DNA from: Paraglaciecola arctica BSs20135
GTDB lineage: Bacteria > Pseudomonadota > Gammaproteobacteria > Enterobacterales > Alteromonadaceae
Direction of reading: 5' to 3'
Assembly (NCBI RefSeq): GCF_000314995.1
Contig: NZ_BAEO01000072.1
Coordinates: 1-64,000, forward strand
Length of the DNA stretch: 64,000 nt
Both the position numbers and the translations under genes were made by a program. Each line of letters opens with the position of its first letter. The first letter of the stretch is position 1. The notes under the pieces are model-generated. The model did no database searches and was not told the DNA's origin. It worked only from the letters and a program-made list of their open reading frames with translations. This document shows, piece by piece, positions 1 to 7,896 of the stretch.

Positions 1-371
1 CACAGAGCGCTTCGCTGCACAGAGAAAAGCTACTAGATTGTTAAGATAAAATTGAGTATGTCGATGAGTCGAATATTGCATCATTCATTTAATTGGTCTT
101 AACTTCCCTTATTTCTTTTCCTCTGAGCACTCTGTGCCCTCCGTGGTTCAATATCTTTTGCTTTTAAAGCTAACTTCACCACAAAGAACGCAGAGCGCTT
201 CGCTGCACAGAGAAAAGCGTTTTGATTGTTAAGATAAAATTGAGTATGTCGATGAGTCGAATATTGAATCATTCGGTTGATTGGTTTAACTTTCTTTCTT
301 TTCCTCTGTGCTCTCTGTGTCCTCCGTGGTTCAATATCTTTTGCTTTTAAAAGCTAATTCACCACAGAGGT
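1..371. repeat. Tandem MITE-like inverted-repeat units
   Basis: Two copies of a roughly 188-bp unit lie head to tail. The same 5' arm, containing CAGAGCGCTTCGCTGCACAG, occurs at 3 and again at 191. Each unit ends in the 3' arm CTCTGTG...CCTCCGTGGTTCAA (115-151 and 298-334). The 5' arm of unit 2 (175-218) is an imperfect reverse complement of its 3' arm (298-334), so the whole unit can fold into a long hairpin. A third, truncated 5' arm starts at about 357 (TTCACCACAGAGG). The first unit is cut by the window start. There is no open reading frame inside. The structure suggests a non-autonomous mobile or palindromic intergenic element; the family was not identified. Confidence 0.7.
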
Positions 372-396
372 TAAGATGAGTTGGTATAGGGTAAGG

Positions 397-2211
397 TTAG
401 ATTAAACTAGCGGCAATCCATGCGAGGAAATATGCCAGTAAACCGTAACCAACAAATAACCCCCAGGCTATTTTAGCACTCCCTGTTTCACCTTTAATAG
501 TGGCGACAGTAGCAACACATTGTAGTGCCACCACATAAAATAACATCAGACCAATCCCTGCCCCTAAGGCAAGTCCGTCCTGCTGAATATTGGCAGCCAG
601 TCCTGCTATATTTTCATCTGCACCTTCAATACCAAATAAGGTACCCAGCGCCCCAACAAACACTTCTCGGGCTAGAAATGAGACTAATATTGCTACACCA
701 TAACGCCAATCTAATCCTAGAGGTTCAAATATAGGCTCAATCCACTGCCCTATCGAAGCCAAATAAGATGACTGTAGATTACCATTTTCTGGAAAGTAGC
801 CTAAAACCCAAATCACTACCGACACCATAAAAATAACTGGCGCAGCACGGCGGATAAACTGTTTGGCACTGGTTAAAACTCTATGGATAAGAGGTTTCCA
901 GTGAGGCAATCGATAAGTAGGTAACTCTAATATAAATGGCATTTCTGCTTTGTCTTTATCTATGTCAGTCATCTTAGTCAGTAAGGTACTGACTAATAAT
1001 GCGGTAGCGATACCTATAAAATACAAAATGAAGAAGGTAATACCCTGCAGGTTTATCAGCCCGCCTAAATACTGAGTGTCAGGTATCAGTACAGCAATTA
1101 ACAAAGCATAAACCGGTAAACGAGCGGAACATGACATCAACGGGATAGTCATCATAGTAATAAGGCGTTTACGAGGCGACTCTATAGTACGCGCAGCCAT
1201 GATCGCGGGAATGGCGCAGGCATGTCCTGACAAATAGGGGATAAAACTTCTACCGGATAAACCAAAATAACTTAACGGTTTATGACAAATTAATGCGGCT
1301 CTGGCCAAATAACCACTATCTTCAAGCAAACCAATGATCAAAGTCAGCACCATGATTTGTGGAACAAAGACCAAAAACGAACCAACGCCTCCAAACATAG
1401 CATCACTAACAAAGTCATTTACCACACCAGCCGGAAGCACCTGACTGCTAAGCATAGCCAACTCAGTCATGGCGGTTTCAACCGCGTCCATTAAGGGACT
1501 TGCCCAAGTAAAAATACTTTGAAATAACAAAAACATGATAGTTAAAAATATCAAACCGCCAAACACGCTGTTTAACAAGAAGTTATCTATTGAGTTTTGC
1601 TGCTTCAACACTACATCAGCCTTGATGCCATAACGAGCCGACAATTCTCGGCTTATTTCTAACACTGTAGTCTGGGTATCGTTAGTTTTATTAGGTATAA
1701 AATCCTGCGGATGTTTAGCCGCATCAATTAAGCCCAATTTAAATTCATGTAAACCAATTAATGTTTTAGCTGATAGAGCATAAACCGCACAACCTAGATC
1801 TTTAGCTAACTTATCGGTATCAATGTGATGGCTGAAACGTTGCACTTCATCAATCATATTCAGCGCAAAGATCACCCCTTTGTTATGTTTAAAGGCCAAA
1901 TCTCTGACTTGAAGGCCAAACACCAAGCTGCGTTCTAAACGAGTAGCATCTAAATTACACACAATTAGCGACGTATCATCACTGTGCATCGCCTCATGCA
2001 ACTTCTCGATGGCAAGCTCTTCATCTTTTGACAAACTTTTTAAGGAATAGGTACCTGGGTAGTCAATCAACTTATATTCGTCAAACTTGCCACTTTTTAA
2101 TTCGACAGTAACGCCTGGAAAGTTTGCTACTTTTTGGCGCATCCCCGTGAGCTGGTTAAAAAGCAGACTTTTACCGGAATTGGGTTTACCAACCAAGATG
2201 ATATTTTTCAT
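397..2211 (-). CDS. feoB: FeoB ferrous iron transport GTPase/permease (short form)
   Basis: Inner-membrane Fe(II) uptake protein with an N-terminal G domain and a C-terminal permease. The G domain shows a P-loop GKPNSGKS near residue 8, the switch region NFPGVTVE, the G3 motif DYPGT and the G4 motif NMID. About eight hydrophobic segments follow from about residue 215, including the Gate-like stretches around SGHACAIPAIMAART. The product is 604 aa from the ATG at 2211, clearly shorter than the roughly 770 aa of E. coli FeoB; most of the difference is a shorter linker and C terminus. I chose 2211 because it has an AAGAG ribosome site and begins directly at the G domain; an upstream in-frame extension of 21 codons is unlikely to be translated. 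It lies downstream of feoA in the same direction. No feoC was seen. Confidence 0.93.
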   Translation of the reverse strand: MKNIILVGKPNSGKSLLFNQLTGMRQKVANFPGVTVELKSGKFDEYKLIDYPGTYSLKSLSKDEELAIEKLHEAMHSDDTSLIVCNLDATRLERSLVFGLQVRDLAFKHNKGVIFALNMIDEVQRFSHHIDTDKLAKDLGCAVYALSAKTLIGLHEFKLGLIDAAKHPQDFIPNKTNDTQTTVLEISRELSARYGIKADVVLKQQNSIDNFLLNSVFGGLIFLTIMFLLFQSIFTWASPLMDAVETAMTELAMLSSQVLPAGVVNDFVSDAMFGGVGSFLVFVPQIMVLTLIIGLLEDSGYLARAALICHKPLSYFGLSGRSFIPYLSGHACAIPAIMAARTIESPRKRLITMMTIPLMSCSARLPVYALLIAVLIPDTQYLGGLINLQGITFFILYFIGIATALLVSTLLTKMTDIDKDKAEMPFILELPTYRLPHWKPLIHRVLTSAKQFIRRAAPVIFMVSVVIWVLGYFPENGNLQSSYLASIGQWIEPIFEPLGLDWRYGVAILVSFLAREVFVGALGTLFGIEGADENIAGLAANIQQDGLALGAGIGLMLFYVVALQCVATVATIKGETGSAKIAWGLFVGYGLLAYFLAWIAASLI

Positions 2212-2318
2212 TGGACTCTTTTCAGAAATAAGAATAGTTGGACGTTGATTCTCTATGGAAGCAACAAATAGCAAAATTTAACATTTGCTAAAAAGCGGCT
2301 GAACTACGAACATTAGAT

Positions 2319-2549
2319 TTAAGGCACACTAATATTGATACGACTAGCAATACTTTGTTCTAAAGAATAGACACAATCACCAACCTGTAATACTAGGGGA
2401 CCTTTCATAGGACTACGGCGTAAACATTGAATGTACTGACCAGCGGCAAAACCCATTTCATTTAGACGTTCAAATATTGCAGGCACAAGACTAGGATCGA
2501 GACTGTCGATTAATGCAGATTGTTTATTTCTAATTTCCCAAAGGGTCAT
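2319..2549 (-). CDS. feoA: FeoA SH3-like iron transport accessory protein
   Basis: Small cytoplasmic protein of about 76 aa with the FeoA/SH3-like fold: a central NEMGFAAGQYIQCLRRSPMKGPLVLQVGD-type segment, quoted here in part, then a C-terminal SRINI strand. FeoA proteins dock on FeoB and stimulate Fe(II) uptake. I chose the ATG at 2549 because it gives the usual family length and leaves room for a promoter. An upstream ATG at 2570 would sit only 8 bases from the Fur-like box. It is followed by feoB after about 107 bp, which suggests an feoAB operon. Neither start has a strong ribosome site. Confidence 0.85.
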   Translation of the reverse strand: MTLWEIRNKQSALIDSLDPSLVPAIFERLNEMGFAAGQYIQCLRRSPMKGPLVLQVGDCVYSLEQSIASRINISVP

Positions 2550-2577
2550 ACAAGTATCAAACCAAAACATTGTAAAT

Positions 2578-2596
2578 ACAAACGATTATCATTTAT
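2578..2596 (-). promoter_or_regulatory. Candidate Fur box upstream of feoA
   Basis: Read on the minus strand, ATAAATGATAATCGTTTGT matches 12 of 19 positions of the classical Fur consensus GATAATGATAATCATTATC, including an unbroken run of ten central bases. It lies about 28 bp upstream of the chosen feoA start, where a repressor would cover the promoter. Fur control of feoAB is well established in gammaproteobacteria; here it is inferred from sequence alone. Confidence 0.6.
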
Positions 2597-2842
2597 ACCA
2601 TTTTAAATGGTCTCTATGCAACCAAATATATTGAATGCTGCAACTTTATAGTCGTTTTATCCAAGACGCAAATGCTCGCCCATTAAAAATATCATTTCTA
2701 ATATTTGCTCATCATTAATTCGCTAAATACAGTTTGCGCATTCAGTCACATACTGCCTGGAGATTACAGGTTATTTTTCTACAGATAGCGGCATTTCAAG
2801 ATCAGAAAGAATTAAAATCAATTGAACTGTAAATTTCAAGAT

Positions 2843-4384
2843 TCAGCTTATATTTAAGCGTTTCATTGTACGTATCAAGTTACTTCTATCTAACTTAAGT
2901 TCTCTAGCTGTAGCCGCAATATTACCTTGCTTATTTTCTAGCGCCTGTTTTATCAATACGAATTGGAATTTGTCCACTGCTTCTCGAAACCCAGTTTCTT
3001 GGGTAATTTGTGTTATTGAGTGTTCAGTTTCAAAATTGTCTATTATTGCCACTTCGTTGACTAAGGCTAAGTCTAAATGCTCAGTATTAATACTAATAAT
3101 TCGTTTGGCTCGTCCTTGCTGTTTTATTGCTTTAAGTGCCGCTCGGCTTAGTAAATGTTCTAGTTCACGTACATTACCAGGCCAATCATAAAGTCCTAGT
3201 TGAGCAGTCGCAGAACCACTCAAGCGCAGTTTCATTACCCCAAGTTGATGCTGACATTTTTCTAAAAAATGTCCGGCTAATAAAATGTAATCTTTACCCC
3301 GTTCTCGTAGCGGAGGAACAGGCAAAGGATAAACACTCAATCGATGGTATAAATCAGCTCTAAATCGACCTTCTTTTACTTCTTCTTGCAGTTGCCTATT
3401 GGTTGCAGCAATCACCCTAACATCCACTGAAATGATTTGATCACTGCCAACACGTTGTATTTCACCGCTTTGTAATGCCCGTAATAACTTGGCTTGAACA
3501 GGCAAAGACAACTCCCCTACTTCATCGAGAAATAATGTGCCCTTATCCGCCAATTCAAAACGCCCAGTACGATCGCTAGTAGCACCAGTAAACGCTCCTT
3601 TAACATGACCAAACAATTCACTTTCAATTATATTCTCAGGCAACGCTGCACAATTAATTTGTACTATGGGCTGTTTAGCTCGACTTGATTTCTGATGAAT
3701 GCTTTTAGCTACTAACTCTTTACCTACCCCTGTGTCTCCAGTTATGAGAACAGATAAATCACTAGGTGCAACAGTATTAATTTCATTAAACATAATTTTA
3801 ATCGCTGCACTTTGACCAATGATTTGAGTCAATGTGTCGTTCGACATCAAATGTTGGGCGACCCGGTAGTTATGTTCAGCTCTTGTTTCTAACGCTTCAA
3901 TATGGTCGCTGGTTTTAATCACAGCGGCCACAGCAGCAAAATAGGCGCGTGTTTCCATAGGGTTTAACGCATCAAAACTACCAGCGAACATCGAGTCTAA
4001 TGTTAATACCCCCCAAGGTTTATCATCAATATAAATCACACTGCCCATACAATCGTGAACATGCAAATGTCCACTGTCGTTATCGACTAAACCATCATAG
4101 GGATCAGGTAAATCAGAGTCTGAATCAAATCGAACCAGTCCAGATGTTTGTAAAATACGTCCAAAGCGAGGGTGATGTTCAACATTAAAGTGCCTTGCCA
4201 TAGCCTCATTTTTCAATCCTAATACGGCTACAGGAAACAAAATATTTTCCTGTAGCTTGAGCAATACAATTGCATCACAAGGAATGGCACGTTGAATTGC
4301 CGCCACCAAACGTTGATAACGTTGCTGAGCTGAAAGTTCTCGATTGAGATCTTCGATAATGTCGATAAAGGGAGATATATCCAT
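2843..4384 (-). CDS. norR: NorR-type sigma-54-dependent nitric oxide sensor/activator
   Basis: 513-aa enhancer-binding protein. Residues 1-165 form a GAF domain, which in NorR carries a non-haem iron that senses NO. Residues about 187-425 are the AAA+ domain, with Walker A GDTGVGKE (216-223), the sigma-54 contact motif GAFTGA (263-268) and Walker B GTLFLDE (282-288). The C terminus is a Fis-type helix-turn-helix (IAATARELKLDRSNLIRTMK). It is divergent from hmp, and three GT-N7-AC sites lie in the shared spacer. It probably activates hmp when NO is present. The domain order and neighbour make NorR/FhpR the best call; other sigma-54 activators lack this combination. Confidence 0.92.
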   Translation of the reverse strand: MDISPFIDIIEDLNRELSAQQRYQRLVAAIQRAIPCDAIVLLKLQENILFPVAVLGLKNEAMARHFNVEHHPRFGRILQTSGLVRFDSDSDLPDPYDGLVDNDSGHLHVHDCMGSVIYIDDKPWGVLTLDSMFAGSFDALNPMETRAYFAAVAAVIKTSDHIEALETRAEHNYRVAQHLMSNDTLTQIIGQSAAIKIMFNEINTVAPSDLSVLITGDTGVGKELVAKSIHQKSSRAKQPIVQINCAALPENIIESELFGHVKGAFTGATSDRTGRFELADKGTLFLDEVGELSLPVQAKLLRALQSGEIQRVGSDQIISVDVRVIAATNRQLQEEVKEGRFRADLYHRLSVYPLPVPPLRERGKDYILLAGHFLEKCQHQLGVMKLRLSGSATAQLGLYDWPGNVRELEHLLSRAALKAIKQQGRAKRIISINTEHLDLALVNEVAIIDNFETEHSITQITQETGFREAVDKFQFVLIKQALENKQGNIAATARELKLDRSNLIRTMKRLNIS

Positions 4385-4388
4385 ACAG

Positions 4389-4399
4389 GTTAAAATAAC
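4389..4399. promoter_or_regulatory. NorR-type site 1 (GT-N7-AC)
   Basis: GTTAAAATAAC fits the GT-N7-AC core recognised by NorR. It is the weakest of three sites, since the inner arms are AT-only, and it lies immediately upstream of the norR start, so it could also serve autoregulation. Its centre is 20 bp from site 2. Confidence 0.45.
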
Positions 4400-4408
4400 C
4401 TATAACGG

Positions 4409-4419
4409 GTCATAATGAC
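4409..4419. promoter_or_regulatory. NorR-type site 2 (GTCATAATGAC)
   Basis: GTCATAATGAC is a palindromic GT-N7-AC NorR-type site in the norR-hmp spacer. It has the same GTCA/TGAC arms as site 3, 25 bp away centre to centre. Confidence 0.7.
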
Positions 4420-4433
4420 ATCTTTTTAATGTA

Positions 4434-4444
4434 GTCATTATGAC
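4434..4444. promoter_or_regulatory. NorR-type site 3 (GTCATTATGAC)
   Basis: GTCATTATGAC is a near-copy of site 2 with GTCA/TGAC arms. It lies about 50 bp upstream of the sigma-54-like promoter of hmp, a normal enhancer distance. Three such sites also precede the NorR-controlled norVW promoter of E. coli. Confidence 0.7.
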
Positions 4445-4486
4445 CCACATAAACATTAAAACTAATTTAATCAGTAACTTAAATTT

Positions 4487-4502
4487 TGGCATGGTTCATG
4501 TA
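4487..4502 (+). promoter_or_regulatory. Weak sigma-54-like promoter of hmp
   Basis: TGGCATGGTTCATGTA resembles the sigma-54 consensus TGGCAC-N5-TTGCA, with the GG of the -24 element intact but GT in place of GC at -12. The predicted start of transcription near 4513 would leave a leader of about 30 nt before the hmp ATG. NorR needs sigma-54, which supports this placement, but the -12 mismatch keeps confidence modest. Confidence 0.4.
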
Positions 4503-4545
4503 CTACATCTAGAAAATGATATTATTAACCTAATAAGGATTTACC

Positions 4546-5727
4546 ATGTTAGACAGCGCCACCATTGAAATAATTAAAGCTACAGTACCGGCTCTAAAAA
4601 TACATGCTGAAGAAATTACCAAACAATTTTATCCTCTGCTATTTTCTCTTCATCCAGAAGTCATACCTTATTTCAATCAAACCAATCAAGGTAAAGGCAC
4701 ACAACCCAAAGCATTAGCAAATGCTGTGATTGCCTATGGTGCAAATATCGATAAGTTAGGTAATTTGAGTGACGCCGTCAGTAAGATTGTGCAAAAACAT
4801 TGCTCATTAGGTATCTTACCTGCTCAGTATGATGCCGTTGGATCTTGCTTATTAAAGGCAATTGCGACTGTTTTAAAAGATGCAGCTAGCGATGAAGTTC
4901 TTAATGCTTGGGGCAAAGCTTATGGCCAATTAGCTGAGATATTAATTAACGCTGAAGAGCAAGTCTACTCTCAAAATGAACAACAGATTGGTGGCTGGCG
5001 TGGCGAGCGGACTTTCAAGCTAGTAAAAAGGTACGACGAAAGCACTGTCATCACGTCATTCTATTTTCAGCCAACTGATGGCGGCTTTGTACCTAATTTT
5101 GAGGCCGGACAATATATTACACTCATAGTTTTAATTAATGGAGAATTCGTACGTCGTAACTACAGTTTGTCTGATGCGCCCGGAACCGGTTATCTGCGCA
5201 TCAGTGTTAAACGTGAGGCTCAAGGAGTGATATCGAACCACTTACATGATGAACTCAAAATTGGTGATTGTGTTAACTTGTTGCCTCCTTGCGGTCATTT
5301 TGTACTGCGTGAAAATACTAAACCGTTAATTTTGCTAACGGGTGGCGTTGGCATTACCCCGGCCATTAGCATGCTGAATTCGTCACTTTCATCTACACGG
5401 GAAATCAAATTTATTCATGCAGCAATAAATAGTGAGGCACATGCATTTAAACAGCATGTGGATCAGTTGGCGGCTAAAAATGCCAATGTTTCACAATTTT
5501 ATGTATACAGTGAACCTGAAGAACACTGCCAGCCACATGCAACAGGTTTTATCACTCAGGAACTCGTTGCAAAACTTTTACCAGACAATAATAGCGATGT
5601 GGAATTTTATTTTCTCGGACCTAAACCCTTTATGGTAGCCGCCTTTAAAATAGCCAAAGATCTTGGTGTACCCAGCACTCAAGTGCACTATGAGTTTTTT
5701 GGTCCATCAGAAGACTTAGTTGCATAG
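4546..5727 (+). CDS. hmp: Flavohaemoglobin Hmp, nitric oxide dioxygenase
   Basis: 393-aa cytoplasmic enzyme that converts NO plus O2 to nitrate using NAD(P)H. The globin domain (about 1-140) carries the distal pocket residues Tyr29 and Gln53 and the proximal His85 (QKHCSLG), all at the E. coli Hmp positions. An FAD-binding domain follows with the RRNYSLSD motif. The C-terminal NAD(P)-binding domain has LLTGGVGITP and the terminal FYFLGPKPFM segment. The length matches the family. The AAGGA ribosome site is well placed before the ATG. It is divergent from norR, with NorR-type sites upstream and a strong hairpin downstream. Confidence 0.97.
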   Translation: MLDSATIEIIKATVPALKIHAEEITKQFYPLLFSLHPEVIPYFNQTNQGKGTQPKALANAVIAYGANIDKLGNLSDAVSKIVQKHCSLGILPAQYDAVGSCLLKAIATVLKDAASDEVLNAWGKAYGQLAEILINAEEQVYSQNEQQIGGWRGERTFKLVKRYDESTVITSFYFQPTDGGFVPNFEAGQYITLIVLINGEFVRRNYSLSDAPGTGYLRISVKREAQGVISNHLHDELKIGDCVNLLPPCGHFVLRENTKPLILLTGGVGITPAISMLNSSLSSTREIKFIHAAINSEAHAFKQHVDQLAAKNANVSQFYVYSEPEEHCQPHATGFITQELVAKLLPDNNSDVEFYFLGPKPFMVAAFKIAKDLGVPSTQVHYEFFGPSEDLVA

Positions 5728-5751
5728 ATAAAACTATTGTATTTAAACAAC

Positions 5752-5780
5752 AAAAAAGGAGCATTAAATGCTCCTTTTTT
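5752..5780. terminator. Bidirectional terminator between hmp and the DAHP synthase gene
   Basis: A stem AAAAAAGGAGCAT / ATGCTCCTTTTTT with a 3-base loop gives a T-run on either strand. It lies between two convergent genes, so it can end both transcripts. Confidence 0.9.
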
Positions 5781-5794
5781 GTATGGCTTAAATG

Positions 5795-7138
5795 CTAGCC
5801 ATTTTTAAGGTGGTCAGCTACCAAAAATGCCATTTCTAAGACTTGATCAGCGTTTAATCTAGGGTCACATTGGGTATGATAAGCTTGGGCCAAATCATCA
5901 TCACTTATTTGATAAGCTCCACCGGTACACTCTGTCACATGTTGACCGGTCATCTCTAAGTGAATACCACCAGCATGAGTACCCTCGGCTTTGTGTGCAG
6001 CAAAAAACTGTTGAATTTCACGTAAAATAGCGTCGAAATTACGAGTTTTATAACCGCTTGAAGCTTTGAAGGTATTGCCGTGCATAGGATCAGAGCTCCA
6101 TACAACTTTACGGCCTTCTTGTTTAACGCGACGTAAAAGCTTAGGTAAGTTTTGCTCTAGATTGTCTGCCCCCATGCGGGTGATCAAAGTAAGTCGACCT
6201 GCTTCATTATTTGGATTAAGAGCATCAATCAGTTGAATTAATTCATCTTCTTGCATGCTCGGCCCTACTTTCACACCAATAGGGTTGTGAATGCCGCGGA
6301 AAAATTCCAAATGTGCATGATCAAGTTGACGGGTACGCTCACCTATCCACAACATATGTGCTGAACAGTTGTACCAATTGCCAGTTAAGGTATCGACACG
6401 GGTCAAAGCTTGCTCGTAGTTTAGTAACAAAGCTTCATGAGAGGTATACAAGCTAGTTTCATGTAAAGTAGGAGTATTGGTGGAATTAATCCCCATCACT
6501 TTCATAAACTCTAATGATTCTTGAATACGCGAAGCAAGGTCATGATAACGATCTTTTAAAGGGTTATTTTCAACAAACGCCATATTCCAGCGATTTACTT
6601 CATGTAAATCAGCTAAACCGCCTTGCGCAAAAGCACGTAGTAAATTAAGGGTCGAAGCGCCTCTATGGTAAGCTTCAATCATCCTCTGAGGATCAGGCTT
6701 ACGTGATGCTTCTGTAAATTCAAAGCTGTTAATAATATCGCCACGGTAGCTAGGTAGTGAAACACCATCTATGGTTTCAAAATCCCCAGAACGAGGTTTA
6801 GCATACTGCCCTGCCATACGCGCAACTTTAGTCACAGGACAACGACCTGCGTAAGTCAGCACTATGGCCATTTGCAAAATAACTTTGAAAGTATCGCGGA
6901 TTTTTGGCGCGTTAAACTCATCAAAAGACTCAGCGCAATCGCCGCCCTGCAACAAAAAGCCATTACCTTCTGCTACATCACCTAATTGTTTATATAGAGC
7001 ACGGGTTTCAGCAGCAAAAACCAAAGGAGGGTATCCGCCAAGGGTATCTTCTACTTGTTTAAGGTGTTGTTTATCTTCATAGGTAGGTTGTTGCAAAATG
7101 GGCTTTGAACGCCAACTTTCTGGTTGCCAATGACTCAC
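5795..7138 (-). CDS. Class II 3-deoxy-D-arabino-heptulosonate 7-phosphate synthase
   Basis: 447-aa cytoplasmic enzyme that condenses phosphoenolpyruvate and erythrose 4-phosphate, the first step of the shikimate pathway. It belongs to the plant-like class II family: an N-terminal [11 protein letters not shown] segment, [11 protein letters not shown], the [15 protein letters not shown] region, [16 protein letters not shown]-like [16 protein letters not shown], and [15 protein letters not shown] at the metal/product site. I chose the GTG at 7138 because AAGGA lies 7 nt upstream and it gives the family's usual N terminus; the reading frame continues 18 codons further upstream with a hydrophobic stretch that the family lacks. 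Several gene names are used for class II enzymes, so no symbol is given. Confidence 0.93.
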   Translation of the reverse strand: MSHWQPESWRSKPILQQPTYEDKQHLKQVEDTLGGYPPLVFAAETRALYKQLGDVAEGNGFLLQGGDCAESFDEFNAPKIRDTFKVILQMAIVLTYAGRCPVTKVARMAGQYAKPRSGDFETIDGVSLPSYRGDIINSFEFTEASRKPDPQRMIEAYHRGASTLNLLRAFAQGGLADLHEVNRWNMAFVENNPLKDRYHDLASRIQESLEFMKVMGINSTNTPTLHETSLYTSHEALLLNYEQALTRVDTLTGNWYNCSAHMLWIGERTRQLDHAHLEFFRGIHNPIGVKVGPSMQEDELIQLIDALNPNNEAGRLTLITRMGADNLEQNLPKLLRRVKQEGRKVVWSSDPMHGNTFKASSGYKTRNFDAILREIQQFFAAHKAEGTHAGGIHLEMTGQHVTECTGGAYQISDDDLAQAYHTQCDPRLNADQVLEMAFLVADHLKNG

Positions 7139-7270
7139 GATTTTTCCTTGTAAAATAGGGATTAGGTAGACGATTAAAAAATAAACCGACAAACTGGGTC
7201 GAGAATTTAGAGGGAATGACCGATAATTTCAATCACAAATGTATTTATTCTTGAATTATATATAGATAAC

Positions 7271-7753
7271 TTATGTTCTAGTGGATTTAAGATGATCAAT
7301 TAGTCCATCAGCGCCAAGTTCAATTAAATCTAAAACATATTCAAATCCACGTTTCCCGCCGTAATATGGGTCGGGTACTTCTTGCTCTTCAGATTGACTA
7401 AAACTCAAAAATAACGACACTTTGTGCTTATATTTCTCGGGACAAGCTTGTAACAAATTGGCAAGGTTTTCGTTATCCATACCCAAAATATAATCAAATA
7501 TTTCAAAATCTTGCTCTACAACTTTTCGGCATTTTAAGCCTTTAAAACTATAGCCTCTAGCTTCACCAATATCTTGTGAACGTTTGTCAGGTGCAGCTCC
7601 TTTGTGATAACCAGCCGTTCCTGCAGAATCAATTTCGATATTTAAGCCATTATCCGCTGCTTTTTTCTTAAACACTGCTTCAGCACTGGGCGAACGACAA
7701 ATATTGCCCAAACAAACTAACAACACTGAGACCTTTTCTTTATTTCCAGACAC
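7271..7753 (-). CDS. Low-molecular-weight protein-tyrosine phosphatase
   Basis: 160-aa cytoplasmic phosphatase. The CX5R catalytic P-loop CLGNICRS lies at residues 14-21, with Cys14 as the predicted nucleophile. The general-acid loop is DPYYGG (Asp of VPDPYYGG, near residue 123). The length is normal for LMW-PTP/Wzb-type proteins. No tyrosine kinase or capsule genes lie nearby, so the substrate is unknown. It stands between the DAHP synthase and the M28 peptidase gene, all on the minus strand. Confidence 0.92.
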   Translation of the reverse strand: MSGNKEKVSVLLVCLGNICRSPSAEAVFKKKAADNGLNIEIDSAGTAGYHKGAAPDKRSQDIGEARGYSFKGLKCRKVVEQDFEIFDYILGMDNENLANLLQACPEKYKHKVSLFLSFSQSEEQEVPDPYYGGKRGFEYVLDLIELGADGLIDHLKSTRT

Positions 7754-7849
7754 TTAAATAAATCCTTAGTTGTTTTAAACCTAAAACATTAACAGCAATG
7801 ACATCACTAGCCGATTTGGGGCAAACCAAAACAGAATATAAATTTAAAC

Positions 7850-7867
7850 GCCCTCACTCATGAGGGC
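7850..7867 (-). terminator. Terminator after the M28 peptidase gene
   Basis: A perfect GCCCTCA-ctca-TGAGGGC hairpin lies 30 bp downstream of the M28 peptidase stop. On the minus strand it is followed by GTTTAAATTT, a modest T-rich tail. Confidence 0.75.
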
Positions 7868-7896
7868 CCTTAATAGCCTTAAGACAAATAGATTAA

